A DNA stretch of 64,000 nt from Geitlerinema sp. BBD 1991-9 (GCA_001657325.1 LWRO01000008.1:1-64000), one strand, 5' to 3'. Shown: positions 1 through 10,641, counted from the first letter of the stretch. A program made the numbers and translations. The notes: generated from the sequence alone by a model not told the origin.

Positions 1-184
1 TAATCGATCGCAGTGGGTGCAGAAACCTCACACCTTCGATCGACTTAGTACGGACACCAGCATTTACAGTGAGCAGTGAGCAGTGAGCAGTTACCGCGAT
101 TTCCAAATCGAATTTGGCTCGTTTGGCGAAATTGTAATCGATTGCAGTGGGTGCAGAAACCTCACACCTTCGATCGACTTAGTA
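1..184. repeat. 50-bp direct repeat, two copies
   Basis: Positions 1-50 and 135-184 are the same 50-bp sequence with one mismatch (C versus T at the ninth base). The 84 bp between them holds a heptamer tandem repeat. No coding potential is visible. The first copy starts at base 1, so it may be part of a longer repeat that begins outside the window. Confidence 0.85.
67..92. repeat. Heptameric tandem repeat (STRR type)
   Basis: CAGTGAG is repeated three times and followed by a partial fourth unit. The same heptamer appears in reverse complement at 3921-3947. Short heptameric tandem repeats of this kind are typical of filamentous cyanobacterial intergenic DNA. Confidence 0.85.
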
Positions 185-359
185 TTGAAAAAATGTAAAA
201 GTCAACGACAATTATGATTTTTAATTACTCGATCGATGCTAAGATCTCTAAAATAAATTTGAATCGAAAATCTAAAATTTTATTTGTTGATTTTGCAATG
301 TTTTAAACATTCAAAAAACGATAAACCTCGGCACAAAAATCCTACAAATTTTAACGAAA

Positions 360-536
360 ATGCCAGATTCTTTAATGCAAAAAGTTTTGCATTATGCGAC
401 CTATCTTGAAGAAAAACATTCAGAAAAAGTTGGACAAGCTAAGTCTTCATAGAAAAAGCGTCGATCGAGAATTTTAAAAGGGACTTTTGTACTTCCGCTA
501 CCCGATGATTTTGACGAACCTTTAGTGACTGAATAA
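360..536 (+). pseudogene. Broken antitoxin-like gene (DUF2281-like)
   Basis: Reading from the ATG at 360 gives 30 residues ending in a TAG at 450-452. The same frame continues without a break for another 27 residues to a TAA at 534-536. The second part contains ILKGTFVLPLPDDFDEPL, which resembles the C-terminal DDFDEPL signature of short cyanobacterial DUF2281/VapB-like antitoxins. The first part (PDSLMQKVLHYATYLEEKH) resembles their N-terminal helix. The frame is also open upstream (ILQILTK before the ATG), so the original start is probably lost. No toxin gene is adjacent. I read it as a decayed antitoxin with an in-frame stop. The family assignment rests on motif resemblance only. Confidence 0.45.
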
Positions 537-545
537 ACAGATCGA

Positions 546-663
546 CTAGAGCGCCAGTACAGAAGTAATGGTAGGGTGTGTTACGCGGACGAAAAATGGG
601 TTGAAAATCCAGTTAATGAGATTTCCGCGTAACGCACCCAGCACTTTTGTCCCGCGGCTCTAG
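546..663. mobile_element. CTAGAGC-family palindromic element, copy 1 (118 bp)
   Basis: The element runs from CTAGAGCGCCAGTACA to the complementary GGCTCTAG end. It contains an inner inverted repeat (GGGTGTGTTACGCGGA against TCCGCGTAACGCACCC). A second 118-bp copy lies at 63332-63449 and a rearranged one at 36277-36376. It encodes no protein. Ends of the form C-TA-GAGC would fit a TA-targeting (Tc1/IS630-type) MITE, which is an inference. Confidence 0.75.
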
Positions 664-720
664 AACCCCGGCATATTGAAAATACCAGAGTTCTAAGGAA
701 TTAAGCGCCCAAATTACACG

Positions 721-3255
721 CTAGACGTTGGCTTTCGTCCAAGCCGCTTTCGCTTGCACGTACTCCTCTAACTCCACCTTAACGGGGGAAACGTGCCAAA
801 TATCCTGACAGTATTCGCGGATCGATCGATCGCTGGAAAACTTACCCATACGAGCCGTATTGAGAATTGACATCCGCGTCCAATTCTCTCGATCTCGATA
901 GGCAGTTGCAACGCGATCTTGACACTCGATATACGACTGATAATCCGCAAACAGCAAATATTCGTCGTGATATAGCAGCGAATCCACCAACGGTTTAAAC
1001 AAATTCGGATCGCCGTGAGAAAAATACCCCGAAGAAAGCTGCTCGATCGACTCCCGAAGCGCATCGTTTCCCTGGAGATAATCCCAAGGATTGTAACCGC
1101 GCCCCTTGAGTTCGGCCACTTCCTGCGCCGTCAAACCAAACAAGAAGAAATTCTCCTCGCCAACCTCCTCGCGAATTTCAATATTCGCACCGTCCAACGT
1201 GCCGATTGTCAGCGCCCCGTTGAGGGAGAATTTCATATTTCCCGTTCCCGACGCTTCCTTACCCGCTAGCGAAATTTGTTCCGACAAATCCGCCGCCGGG
1301 TAAATCCGTTGGCTGTTGGTGACGTTGTAATCGGGCATAAACACCACTTTCAACCGTCCGCCCACGTCAGGATCGTTATTGACAACATCCCCAACCGACG
1401 TAATTAATTTAATCACCAACTTGGCCATAAAATAGCCCGGAGCCGCTTTCCCGCCGAAGATAAACGTGCGTGGGGTCATCTCAGTGCTGGGCGAATGTTT
1501 GATGCGGTTGTAGAGCGTGATGATATGTAAAACGTTGAGGTGTTGGCGCTTGTACTCGTGAATGCGCTTGCACTGAATGTCAAACAGCGATTCGGGATTG
1601 ACCAACACGCCACATTCTTTATGAATGCGTGCCGCGAGATCTTTCTTCACGTCCTGTTTCACCTGTCGCCACGCCCAACGAAATTCAGCATCTTCAGCGA
1701 ACGGTTCGAGTTGGCGCAAGTCGTCGAGGTTTGTCAGCCAGTTTTTGCCGATTTTCAGCGTAATCAAGTTCGATAGGCGGGGGTTGCTCAACAACACCCA
1801 GCGACGAGGCGTAACCCCGTTGGTTTTGTTGCTAATTTTTTCCGGCCAGAGTTCGTAAAAGTCTTTGAGAACGTCCTGTTTGAGCAGTTCGGTGTGTAGC
1901 GCAGCAACGCCGTTAATGGCGTGAGACCCCACACAAGCCAAATGCGCCATCCGCACGAACTTCTCGCCACTGTCGTCGATGAGAGACATCCGCGATTGGT
2001 GTGCGGGATCGCCCATGTACTTCATCCGTACTGTGTCGAGGAAGCGCTGGTTGATTTCGTAGATAATTTCGAGGTGGCGTGGGAGTAAGCTACCAAACAG
2101 ACCCACCGACCATTTTTCGAGGGCTTCCGGTAGCAGCGTGTGGTTGGTGTAGGCGAAGGTTTTTTGGGTAATTTCCCAAGCTCGCTCCCAAGTCAGGTGA
2201 TGCTCGTCTACGAGCAGGTGCATCAGTTCGGCAACCCCGACAGCGGGGTGCGTGTCGTTGAGTTGAACGGTAAATTTTTCGTGGAACGTGTCGAGGCTGC
2301 GGCCGGTAGACAGGTGCAGTCTCAACATATCTTGTAAAGAACAAGAAACGAAGAAATACTGCTGTTCGAGCCGCAACTGTTTGCCCTGAAGGGGTTCGTC
2401 GTTGGGATAGAGAACTTTCGTCAGGTTCTCGGAAACGATTTTGGTATCGACGGCTCCGTAGTAATTCCCGATGTTGAAGGCTTGGAAGTCAAACGATTCC
2501 GGAGATTCGGCTTTCCACAGACGCAGGGTATTGGCCGTGTTGACGCGGTAGCCGAGGATGGGAGTGTCGTAGGGAATGCCTTTGACAACTCGATCGGGAA
2601 CCCAACGCGCGCGATAGTTACCGGCCTCGTCGGTATAGCCTTCGGTGTGGCCGCCGAGTTTGACCATGACTGACGCTTCGGGACGGGCAATTTCCCAGGG
2701 GTTGCCATACTGCAACCATTTATCCGTGATTTCGACTTGCCAACCGTCGCGGATGATTTGGTCGAAAATGCCGAATTCGTAGCGGATGCCGTAGCCGATC
2801 GCCGGAATTTCCAAGGTGGCAAGGGAATCCATGTAACAGGCGGCCAGGCGACCGAGTCCGCCATTGCCGAGTCCGGGTTCTTCCTCTTGGTCGATGAGGG
2901 CTTGTAGGTCGAGGCCGAGTTCTTCAACAGCTTGGCGAACTCGATCGTAAATTCCGAGGTTGAGGAGATTATTCGCTAAGTGGGGACCGAGCAGAAATTC
3001 GGCGGACAGGTAGCAAACGATGCGAACGTCTGGTTTGAAGTAGTTTTGGATGCTGTTGAGCCAGCGACGGAGGAGTCGATCGCGCACGGTGTAGGACAAC
3101 GCCATGTAAAAGTCGTTGGTGGTGGCGATTTCGGGAAATTTGCCTTGGATATAGAAGAGGTTATCGGCAAAGGCTCGTTTGAGGGTTTCAATATTGAGTC
3201 CTGTTCGATCGTCTTCGATTTGAATTTGTGGGGAGGGTTGGGAATTCGTTGTCAT
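721..3255 (-). CDS. glgP: Glycogen phosphorylase
   Basis: GlgP removes glucose units from glycogen as glucose-1-phosphate in the cytosol and needs pyridoxal phosphate. The 844-aa protein has the usual family length. It carries the substrate-site signature EEPGLGNGGLGRLAACYMDS at about 125-144 and the PLP-lysine signature EASGTGNMKFSLNGALTIG at 667-685, with Lys675 as the expected Schiff-base lysine. The ATG at 3255 gives a complete N-terminus (MTTNSQPSPQ). The gene lies downstream of the DUF1269 gene and phosphoketolase on the same strand, but a strong terminator separates it from the DUF1269 gene, so it probably has its own promoter in the short gap. Functionally it pairs with the debranching enzyme at 6906-8984. 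Confidence 0.97.
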   Translation of the reverse strand: MTTNSQPSPQIQIEDDRTGLNIETLKRAFADNLFYIQGKFPEIATTNDFYMALSYTVRDRLLRRWLNSIQNYFKPDVRIVCYLSAEFLLGPHLANNLLNLGIYDRVRQAVEELGLDLQALIDQEEEPGLGNGGLGRLAACYMDSLATLEIPAIGYGIRYEFGIFDQIIRDGWQVEITDKWLQYGNPWEIARPEASVMVKLGGHTEGYTDEAGNYRARWVPDRVVKGIPYDTPILGYRVNTANTLRLWKAESPESFDFQAFNIGNYYGAVDTKIVSENLTKVLYPNDEPLQGKQLRLEQQYFFVSCSLQDMLRLHLSTGRSLDTFHEKFTVQLNDTHPAVGVAELMHLLVDEHHLTWERAWEITQKTFAYTNHTLLPEALEKWSVGLFGSLLPRHLEIIYEINQRFLDTVRMKYMGDPAHQSRMSLIDDSGEKFVRMAHLACVGSHAINGVAALHTELLKQDVLKDFYELWPEKISNKTNGVTPRRWVLLSNPRLSNLITLKIGKNWLTNLDDLRQLEPFAEDAEFRWAWRQVKQDVKKDLAARIHKECGVLVNPESLFDIQCKRIHEYKRQHLNVLHIITLYNRIKHSPSTEMTPRTFIFGGKAAPGYFMAKLVIKLITSVGDVVNNDPDVGGRLKVVFMPDYNVTNSQRIYPAADLSEQISLAGKEASGTGNMKFSLNGALTIGTLDGANIEIREEVGEENFFLFGLTAQEVAELKGRGYNPWDYLQGNDALRESIEQLSSGYFSHGDPNLFKPLVDSLLYHDEYLLFADYQSYIECQDRVATAYRDRENWTRMSILNTARMGKFSSDRSIREYCQDIWHVSPVKVELEEYVQAKAAWTKANV

Positions 3256-3308
3256 GGCAATTAATAGAAAAATAACAGCAGGGATACGACAAATACAAGA
3301 AAATTGCT

Positions 3309-3340
3309 AAAAAAAAAGCGGGAGGCTAGGCCTCCCGCTT
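3309..3340 (-). terminator. Rho-independent terminator of the DUF1269 gene
   Basis: On the minus strand an 11-bp perfect stem (AAGCGGGAGGC with its complement, 3-nt loop) is followed by a run of T residues. It begins a few bases after the stop codon of the DUF1269 gene. Confidence 0.9.
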
Positions 3341-3343
3341 TGT

Positions 3344-3859
3344 CTATTCAGCACTCGGATTTTCGAGTGAAACGCCTCGATTCGTGAGGACTTCTTGAAG
3401 TTGGGCTTCTTCGTCTTTAGTCAGCGAGGTTCGCAAAACGGTTCCGCCATACGGCGCGACTTTTTCGAGAACTTTGTCGGGGGTCACTTCTCGAACTAGG
3501 ACGAACAACGCCGAAGTTCCCGGTTGAAGGGTTTCACCGAGGTTTTTCATAAAGTCGTCGTCTACGCCAATATCGCTAATCGCACCACTAATCGCACCGG
3601 TGGCAGCCCCGACAGCAGCACCGAAGAGGGGACTGAGAAATAGCGTACCGACGAGCAAGCCCCAGAATCCGCCGCTGGTGGCACCGGCTGCGGTTAGGTT
3701 GACGGCCTGGTTGAGTTTGACTTTGCCTTTGCTATCTTTGATGACGATGGCTGCGTCTTCGAGTTCGATGAGATGCTCGGTTTGCAATTTCAACAGCGCC
3801 AGACGCACTTCTTCAGCCTTATATTCGTCATCGTAAGCAACTGCGATGAGTGTACTCAT
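3344..3859 (-). CDS. DUF1269 family protein
   Basis: This 171-aa protein starts MSTLIAVAYDDEYKAEEVR and has the charged N-terminal segment (about 1-50) of DUF1269 proteins. A central glycine-rich hydrophobic stretch (about 60-95: SGGFWGLLVGTLFLSPLFGAAVG with GATSGG/GAISGA) resembles a glycine-zipper membrane segment. The C-terminal half is soluble and acidic. The molecular role of the family is unknown. The protein is probably membrane associated. It is followed by its own terminator. It lies between glgP and phosphoketolase, but nothing in the sequence ties it to carbon metabolism. Confidence 0.85.
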   Translation of the reverse strand: MSTLIAVAYDDEYKAEEVRLALLKLQTEHLIELEDAAIVIKDSKGKVKLNQAVNLTAAGATSGGFWGLLVGTLFLSPLFGAAVGAATGAISGAISDIGVDDDFMKNLGETLQPGTSALFVLVREVTPDKVLEKVAPYGGTVLRTSLTKDEEAQLQEVLTNRGVSLENPSAE

Positions 3860-3920
3860 GGGTTGATTTCCTCAAGGGGGACAAGGGAGACAAGGAGAAA
3901 CTGTTAACTGTTTCCCCTGT

Positions 3921-3947
3921 TCACTGCTCACTGCTCACTGCTCACTG
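3921..3947. repeat. Heptameric tandem repeat (STRR type)
   Basis: TCACTGC is repeated three times plus a partial unit. It is the reverse complement of the unit at 67-92. It sits between the DUF1269 and phosphoketolase genes. Confidence 0.85.
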
Positions 3948-3968
3948 TAAAGGCCTCCTACCTCATCT

Positions 3969-6377
3969 CTAATACGGCCACTTCCAGTGAACGATCTCGT
4001 CTTTGTCGATGCCGATCTCGAAGGCGTAGTTCAGGTTTTCGATGATTTGGTTGGTCATGCGTTCCTTCACGTAGGCGGCGGCGGAACCGAGTTGGGGAAC
4101 TCGATCGATGACATCGATGACGAGATTGAATCGATCGACCTGGTTGCGAATGGCCAACTCTAACGGCGTGTTGATGTTGCCTTCTTCCTTGTAACCGCGC
4201 ACGTGAATTCGCTCTTGGTTGGTGCGGCGGTAGGTGAGTTTGTGAATCAACCAGGGGTAGCCGTGGAAGTTGAAGATGACGGGTTTGTCTGGCGTAAAGA
4301 GGGTGTTGAAATCTCGATCGGATAAACCGTGGGGGTGTTCGCTCTCCGGTTGCAGCTTGAACAAGTCCACCACGTTGATAAACCGCACTTTCAACTCGGG
4401 GAATTCTTCCCGCAGAATCGCCGTCGCTGCTAGAGATTCCATCGTGGGAATGTCACCACAGCAAGCCATCACCACGTCGGGGAAATCCGGTTCTTTCCCG
4501 CAGTCGTCGTTACTCGCCCATTCCCAGATGCCGATACCTTTAGTGCAGTGGGAGATCGCCTCCTCCATGCTCAGATACTGGAGGTGATTTTGTTTGTCTG
4601 CCACGATGACGTTGACGTAATCGGTACTCCGCAAGCAGTGATTCGTCACGGATAACAAGCAGTTGGCATCTGGCGGGAGATAAATCCGCGTGACTTCAGC
4701 GCTCTTGTTCGTCACTAAGTCGATAAAGCCAGGGTCTTGGTGGCTGAAGCCGTTGTGATCTTGCCGCCACACCAAGGACGATAGCAGGATATTTAACGAT
4801 GAAACAGGCGCGCGCCAGGGAACATCGTGTTTGCAGATGTCCAACCATTTAGCGTGTTGGTTGAACATAGAATCAATGACATGAGCGAAGGCTTCGTAAG
4901 TGTGGAACAAGCCGTGTCGTCCAGTGAGCAGATAGCCTTCGAGCCAACCTTCGAGGGTGTGTTCGCTGAGCATTTCCATGACCCGCCCATCGGGAGACAG
5001 GAGGCTCCCGTCGGCATCTTCGGGTAGGATCTCCGCCATCCAAGCTTTTTGGGTGACTTCGTAGATGGCACTCAGACGGTTAGAAGCGGTTTCGTCGGGT
5101 CCGAACACCCGGAAGTTCGTCATGTTATTCCGCATGACATCTCGCAGAAACTGACCCATAATGCGGGTGTTTTCCACTTCAACCTGTCCCGGTGTTTGCA
5201 CGTCAACGGCATAGTCGCGGAAGTCGGGCAACCGCAGCTCTTTCCGTACTAAACCGCCGTTGGTGACGGGGTTGGCACTCATGCGGCGATGGCCTTCGGG
5301 GGCTAAGGCTTTGAGTTCGGGAATCAGCGTTCCGTTTTCGTCGAAGAGTTCTTCGGGTTTGTAACTCTTCATCCAATCTTCAAGGAGTTTCAGGTTCTCG
5401 GGGTTTTTATGAACGTCTGCCATGGGAACCTGGTGCGCCCGCCAAAATCCTTCGACTTTGTGGCCGTTGACTTCTCCTGGCCCCGTCCAGCCTTTGGGGG
5501 TGCGGAAGACTATCATCGGCCAGCGAGGACGGGTGGGCGTGCCACTTTGACGGGCTTCTTGCTGGATGCGGCGAATTTCGAGGACGCACTCTTCTAAGGT
5601 CGCCGCCATGGTTTGGTGCATGACCTCGGGATCGCTGCCTTCGACGAAGTAGGGGGTGTAGCCGTAGCCTCGGAAAAGTGCGTCGAGTTCTTCGTGGGAA
5701 ATCCGCGAGAGAAGCGTCGGGTTGGCGATTTTATAACCGTTGAGGTGCAGGATGGGAAGCACTGCGCCGTCGCGGATGGGGTTGAGGTATTTATTGGAGT
5801 GCCACGCGGTAGCCAGGGGCCCGGTTTCGGCTTCACCGTCTCCGACAACGGCGGTAACGATGAGGTCGGGACTGTCATAAGCGGCTCCGAAGGCGTGGGA
5901 TAGGCTGTAGCCGAGTTCGCCGCCTTCGTGGACGGAACCGGGGGTTTCGGGGGTGACGTGGCTGCCGATGTGTCCGGGGAAGGAAAATTGTTTGAAGAAT
6001 TTCTGCATCCCCTCCTCGTCTTCGCTTTTGTCGGGATAGATTTCGGAGTAGGTGCTTTCGAGGTAGGCGGGCCCGAGAACACCCGGTGCGCCGTGGCCGG
6101 GGCCTGCGATGTAGATGGTGCTGAGGTCGTATTTTTTAATGAGGCGGTTGAGGTGGATGTAGATAAAGCTCAAACCTGGACTCGATCCCCAGTGGCCGAG
6201 GAGACGCTTTTTAACGTGTTCGGCTTGGAGGGGTTCTTTGAGGAGGGGATTGTCTTTGAGATAAATCATGCCGACAGCCAGGTAGTTGGCTGCACGCCAG
6301 TAGGCATGAATTTTTTGGAGTTCTTCAGGGGTGAGAGGTGTTGCGCTTTCGGGAGGTTTGATGGGTGTTGCAGTCAT
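3969..6377 (-). CDS. xfp: Phosphoketolase (xylulose-5-P / fructose-6-P)
   Basis: The enzyme cleaves xylulose-5-phosphate and/or fructose-6-phosphate with inorganic phosphate to acetyl-phosphate plus glyceraldehyde-3-phosphate or erythrose-4-phosphate, using thiamine diphosphate. The 802-aa protein matches the family length. It shows the signature GPGHG (92-96) and the ThDP motif [14 protein letters not shown] (179-192). Another start 66 bp upstream is possible, but the ATG at 6377 gives the normal N-terminus [15 protein letters not shown], whereas the extension ([15 protein letters not shown]) looks non-homologous. The 528-bp gap upstream is shared with the divergent glgX. Its product acetyl-phosphate is the substrate of AckA at 12038-13255. 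Confidence 0.96.
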   Translation of the reverse strand: MTATPIKPPESATPLTPEELQKIHAYWRAANYLAVGMIYLKDNPLLKEPLQAEHVKKRLLGHWGSSPGLSFIYIHLNRLIKKYDLSTIYIAGPGHGAPGVLGPAYLESTYSEIYPDKSEDEEGMQKFFKQFSFPGHIGSHVTPETPGSVHEGGELGYSLSHAFGAAYDSPDLIVTAVVGDGEAETGPLATAWHSNKYLNPIRDGAVLPILHLNGYKIANPTLLSRISHEELDALFRGYGYTPYFVEGSDPEVMHQTMAATLEECVLEIRRIQQEARQSGTPTRPRWPMIVFRTPKGWTGPGEVNGHKVEGFWRAHQVPMADVHKNPENLKLLEDWMKSYKPEELFDENGTLIPELKALAPEGHRRMSANPVTNGGLVRKELRLPDFRDYAVDVQTPGQVEVENTRIMGQFLRDVMRNNMTNFRVFGPDETASNRLSAIYEVTQKAWMAEILPEDADGSLLSPDGRVMEMLSEHTLEGWLEGYLLTGRHGLFHTYEAFAHVIDSMFNQHAKWLDICKHDVPWRAPVSSLNILLSSLVWRQDHNGFSHQDPGFIDLVTNKSAEVTRIYLPPDANCLLSVTNHCLRSTDYVNVIVADKQNHLQYLSMEEAISHCTKGIGIWEWASNDDCGKEPDFPDVVMACCGDIPTMESLAATAILREEFPELKVRFINVVDLFKLQPESEHPHGLSDRDFNTLFTPDKPVIFNFHGYPWLIHKLTYRRTNQERIHVRGYKEEGNINTPLELAIRNQVDRFNLVIDVIDRVPQLGSAAAYVKERMTNQIIENLNYAFEIGIDKDEIVHWKWPY

Positions 6378-6905
6378 AACTCTCTTCAACTCTCTAGTGA
6401 TGTCTCGTATCGATCGACTCAATTCGATCGACCCATAGAACAAAGCGTCGATCGACTGTTTTTTTCTCGATCGATTTCATACAATCAGATGCTTTATAAT
6501 TCGATGACGATGGCTGAGATCTGTGAAATCGTTGTCTGAATTTTACGCGATCGAATCTATTCAGAACTTTAGGAAAACGTTAATTTTTACAAAAAGGAAG
6601 TACGCTAATCGTTTGCTCTATTCGGTCAATGCACGGGAATTCAAAGCAGTCCAGAGGAAATCCAAACTGTTTTCACGATTTTTTCACACGATTTGCGCGG
6701 GATCGAAACCGTAAATTTTATCGATCTAGTGTTACTTTATGTTGCGCGTTTTTTAATCCTTTAGTTTAACCAAAATTTAACGAAGATTCAAAATCATCGA
6801 TATTTGGTTTGCCCGTATAATAGCGATGTTTCTAAAAAACAGCAATAGCAACGAACCACGTCTATAAGTTGCATTGTCAGACCCGTTGGAGTCGAACGAG
6901 ATGCG
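6378..6905. promoter_or_regulatory. Divergent promoter region between xfp and glgX
   Basis: This gap separates two divergently transcribed carbon-metabolism genes and holds no credible gene. A consensus -10 box TATAAT is at 6816-6821, 84 bp before the glgX start. No good -35 box sits at 17 bp. The region is AT-rich, and no operator was recognised. Confidence 0.45.
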
Positions 6906-8984
6906 ATGAATTCAAAGGTTTTGCCCGGTCACAGTTTTCCGCTGGGAGCGACTGTGTCACCCCACGGAACCAACTTCGCCGTGTTTTCCAAATATGCGGA
7001 AGCGGTGACGCTGTTGCTGTTCGATCGAGCGGACGATCCCAAGCCGTCGCGGATGATTCCCCTAGACCCGCAACGTCACAAAACCTCCCACTACTGGCAC
7101 GCTTTCGTTTCCGGTATCGGTTCCGGGCAACTTTACGGCTATCGCGTCCTCGGTTCCAACCGTCCCGAACAGGGTCTGCGTTTCGACAGTGCCAAGGTTC
7201 TCCTCGATCCCTACGCCAAAGCCGTCGTTACCGATACCTACGATCGAGCGGCGGCCATCCGACCGGGGGATAATTGTCCCACCGCCCTCAAAGGTGTCGT
7301 CGTCGATACGAGTCGCTACGATTGGGAAGGCGATCGATCGCCCAAAACACCTTACGCCAGCACGGTCATCTACGAACTGCACGTCGGTGGCTTTACCCGT
7401 CATCCGAGTTCTGGCATCGCGCCCGAAAAGCGGGGGACGTTTGCGGGTTTGGTCGAAAAAATTCCCTATCTTCAAGAATTGGGCGTGACTGCAGTCGAAC
7501 TGCTTCCCGTCCAGCAATTCGACGAAGCCGACGCACCCGACGAGTTTACAAACTATTGGGGATACAGCCCGATTGCCTTTTTTGCCCCTCACAGCGGTTA
7601 TAGTTCCCGTAAAGATGCTCTCGGTTCGATCGACGAGTTTCGCGACATGGTGAAAGCCTTGCATCAAGCGGGAATCGAGGTCATTCTCGATGTCGTGTTC
7701 AACCACACCGCCGAGGGAAACGAATACGGGCCGACCCTGTCCTACCGAGGACTCGCCAACGAAACCTACTACATCCTCGACGACAACCGTGCCAAGTACC
7801 GCAATTACAGCGGGTGCGGCAATACGTTTAAAAGCCATCACGCTGTCGTCGGTCGTTTGATTCTTGAATGCTTGCGCTATTGGGTGTCTGAAATGCACGT
7901 CGATGGCTTTCGCTTCGATTTGGCTTCCGTTCTCGCCCGAGATCACCACGGAAAACCCTTGAAAGACCCACCGATTTTGTGGGCGATCGAATCCGATCCC
8001 ATCCTCGCCGGGACGAAATTGATCGCGGAAGCTTGGGACGCGGCCGGATTGTACCAGGTGGGATCGTTCATTGGCGATCGATTTGCCGAATGGAACGGGC
8101 CGTTTCGCGATGACGTGCGGCGTTTTGTGAAAAGCGATCGAAACACCGTTCCCAAGTTGGCAGCCAGACTGTTAGGCAGTCCCGACATTTACAAACAACC
8201 CGTTCGCGAAGCGTCTCCAAAGGAGAATCGCGACCTCAACCGCAGTATTAATTTCATTACCTGCCACGACGGTTTTACCCTCAACGATTTAGTGTCCTAC
8301 AACCACAAGCACAACCTCGCCAACGGTGAAGATAACTGCGACGGGTCGAACGACAACTACAGTTGGAACGGCGGAATTGAAGGAGAAACTGACGATCCCA
8401 CCATTCTGGCGTTACGTCTCAAACAAGCTAAAAACTTGATGACTGTTTTGTTGATGTCCCAGGGAACGCCCATGTTATTGATGGGGGATGAAGTGCGTCG
8501 ATCGCAAGGGGGGAACAACAACGCTTACTGTCAAGATAACGAGTTGAGTTGGTTCGATTGGCGATTGGTCGATCGAAATGCCGATATGTTGCGGTTTACG
8601 CGGGAACTGGTTCGTTTTATTCAAACCCGCCAAATTTTTCAGGTCGAAGATTTTTTATCGATCGGAACGGATTCAATCCATCCGAGTTTACGCTGGCATG
8701 GCGTTTGTTTGGGAGAACCCGATTGGAGTGGCGACTCGCACACCCTCGCCTTTAGTTTGCGTTATCCCAAAGCCGATGAATTTCTCTACATCGCGTTCAA
8801 TATGTATTGGAAACCTCTCGATTTCGAGTTGCCGTCGTTACGCAATGTTCAACAGTGGCATCGCATCGTCGATACCGCGTTAGCGTTTCCCAACGACGTG
8901 TCACCGGTGGAAACCGCATCTCCTGTGGAGGGAAATTATTATGCTTTAGCCGATCGATCGAGTGTCGTTCTTTATGCCAAATAA
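6906..8984 (+). CDS. glgX: Glycogen debranching enzyme (isoamylase type, GH13)
   Basis: GlgX hydrolyses alpha-1,6 branch points of phosphorylase-trimmed glycogen. The 692-aa protein has an N-terminal carbohydrate-binding module (about 8-130, starting GHSFPLGATV) followed by the GH13 barrel. All four GH13 regions are visible: DVVFNH (262-267), DGFRFD with nucleophile Asp338, EAWD with acid/base Glu375, and CHDGF with Asp455. The ATG at 6906 is preceded by an out-of-frame ATG at 6901. The position of the carbohydrate-binding domain supports this start. It lies divergent from phosphoketolase and upstream of pyruvate kinase, fitting a glycogen-breakdown role. Confidence 0.95.
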   Translation: MNSKVLPGHSFPLGATVSPHGTNFAVFSKYAEAVTLLLFDRADDPKPSRMIPLDPQRHKTSHYWHAFVSGIGSGQLYGYRVLGSNRPEQGLRFDSAKVLLDPYAKAVVTDTYDRAAAIRPGDNCPTALKGVVVDTSRYDWEGDRSPKTPYASTVIYELHVGGFTRHPSSGIAPEKRGTFAGLVEKIPYLQELGVTAVELLPVQQFDEADAPDEFTNYWGYSPIAFFAPHSGYSSRKDALGSIDEFRDMVKALHQAGIEVILDVVFNHTAEGNEYGPTLSYRGLANETYYILDDNRAKYRNYSGCGNTFKSHHAVVGRLILECLRYWVSEMHVDGFRFDLASVLARDHHGKPLKDPPILWAIESDPILAGTKLIAEAWDAAGLYQVGSFIGDRFAEWNGPFRDDVRRFVKSDRNTVPKLAARLLGSPDIYKQPVREASPKENRDLNRSINFITCHDGFTLNDLVSYNHKHNLANGEDNCDGSNDNYSWNGGIEGETDDPTILALRLKQAKNLMTVLLMSQGTPMLLMGDEVRRSQGGNNNAYCQDNELSWFDWRLVDRNADMLRFTRELVRFIQTRQIFQVEDFLSIGTDSIHPSLRWHGVCLGEPDWSGDSHTLAFSLRYPKADEFLYIAFNMYWKPLDFELPSLRNVQQWHRIVDTALAFPNDVSPVETASPVEGNYYALADRSSVVLYAK

Positions 8985-9139
8985 CCGAAATTCGACTTTT
9001 CCCACTGTTTAAGCTTTACAGCCAACCCTGAGTTGTGAAGGTCGTTTTTAGAAAACAGTGAGGTATCGAATCGATTGCAGGGCGCTCTCCATCTCCTCAC
9101 CTCCTCATCCCCTCACCTTATACCCAAGGTAGAACAACC

Positions 9140-10552
9140 ATGAACCGGACAAAAATTGTAGCGACGTTAGGACCGGCGAGTAATTCCCCTGAAATCATCA
9201 AAAAAATGGTCGAAGCGGGAATGAGTGTCGCGCGATTGAATTTCTCTCATGGCAGCTACGACGATCACGCAAAAACGATCGAAAATCTTAGAAAAATTTC
9301 TCGCGAACTCGACACGCCGATTACAATTTTACAGGATTTACAAGGCCCGAAAATCCGTATCGGACAACTTCCCAACGGTGGAATTCCCATTCAAGAAGGG
9401 GAATCGTTGACCTTGCTTCCCCTGGTAGAATATCGAGAAGAACCGAACACCGCCGGAATCGATTATCCCTATTTAGCGGAAGAAGCCAAACCCGGCGCGC
9501 AAATTCTCCTCGACGACGGTTTACTCGAATTGCAAATCGACTCCATTCAAGAAAACACCGTGTGCTGTACGGTGGTCGAAGGAGGAATTCTCAAAAGCCG
9601 TAAAGGGGTCAACGTTCCCAGTTTAGATTTACGTTTACCGTCTATGACGGAAAAAGACAAACAGGATCTCGAATTTGGTTTGTCTCAAGGGGTCGATTGG
9701 GTATCGCTGAGCTTTGTTCGGACTGCTGACGACATCCGCACGCTCAAAGACTTTATCGCAAAACATACCGAAAACACCGTTCCCGTCATTGCCAAAATCG
9801 AAAAACCGCAAGCGATCGAGCATCTCAAAGAGATTATCGCCGAGTGTAATGGTTTGATGGTGGCACGGGGGGATCTCGGGGTCGAGATGAGTCCGGAAAA
9901 AGTACCGATGTTACAAAAGCGCATCGTTCGATCGTGCAATATGCGCGGAATTCCAGTCATTACCGCCACGCAAATGCTCGACAGTATGATTCGCGAACCC
10001 CGTCCGACTCGTGCAGAAGCCAGTGACGTCGCCAACGCCATTCTCGACGGAACGGATGCGGTGATGTTGTCGGGAGAGTCAGCGGTGGGTAAGTATCCGG
10101 TGAAAGCCGTGAAAATGATGGCTAAAATTGCGGCTCAGGTGGAACCGGATGCAGAGTTTGAAAATTATCCCCCTCCAGAAACGGACGAAACCCACGCTTT
10201 GACGGAAGCACTCAACACGATCGATCGAATTCTCGATTTAAAGTGTATTGCGGCGTTTACGAGTTCTGGGTATACGGCGCGGATTGCCTCGAAAGAACGT
10301 CCGAAGGCGTTAGTCGTGGCGTTTACGACGCATCGCCGGGTGTATCACCGTTTGAATTTAATTTGGGGAGTCAAACCGATCTTGATTGAAGACGACGGAA
10401 ACAGTTTTGAAGAGTTAGTGGCTCACGCAGAAACAGATTTACAGGAACGGGGACTTGTACAACCCGGCGATCAAATTTTAATCGTCGGTGGAATTCCAAC
10501 GAAACACTCCCACGGAACAAATTTTCTCAAACTTCACCGGATTCACAGTTAA
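9140..10552 (+). CDS. pyk: Pyruvate kinase
   Basis: The enzyme converts phosphoenolpyruvate and ADP to pyruvate and ATP, the last step of glycolysis. The 470-aa protein begins [20 protein letters not shown] and keeps [10 protein letters not shown], the active-site stretch [11 protein letters not shown] with its catalytic lysine, [10 protein letters not shown], and [10 protein letters not shown]. At 470 aa it is the short bacterial form without the extra C-terminal PEP-utiliser domain. The stop codon lies inside a heptamer tandem repeat, so the last two codons and the stop are built from repeat DNA. It probably lies in the same transcription direction as the next three genes. Confidence 0.97.
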   Translation: MNRTKIVATLGPASNSPEIIKKMVEAGMSVARLNFSHGSYDDHAKTIENLRKISRELDTPITILQDLQGPKIRIGQLPNGGIPIQEGESLTLLPLVEYREEPNTAGIDYPYLAEEAKPGAQILLDDGLLELQIDSIQENTVCCTVVEGGILKSRKGVNVPSLDLRLPSMTEKDKQDLEFGLSQGVDWVSLSFVRTADDIRTLKDFIAKHTENTVPVIAKIEKPQAIEHLKEIIAECNGLMVARGDLGVEMSPEKVPMLQKRIVRSCNMRGIPVITATQMLDSMIREPRPTRAEASDVANAILDGTDAVMLSGESAVGKYPVKAVKMMAKIAAQVEPDAEFENYPPPETDETHALTEALNTIDRILDLKCIAAFTSSGYTARIASKERPKALVVAFTTHRRVYHRLNLIWGVKPILIEDDGNSFEELVAHAETDLQERGLVQPGDQILIVGGIPTKHSHGTNFLKLHRIHS

Positions 10553-10593
10553 CAGTTAACAGTCACCAGTCACCAGTCACCAGTCACCAGTGA
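10546..10593. repeat. Heptameric tandem repeat overlapping the pyk stop codon
   Basis: Two CAGTTAA units are followed by four CAGTCAC units and a partial CAGTGA unit. The first unit supplies the serine codon and TAA of pyruvate kinase. Confidence 0.85.
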
Positions 10594-10641
10594 AGACAGT
10601 TTTCAGTTTCTCTCTTTATTCTACTTTTTTCCGAATTGACG

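Noticed and set aside
7062-7949. 295-aa minus-strand frame inside glgX
   Set aside because: Antisense shadow of a complete GH13 enzyme with all catalytic motifs.
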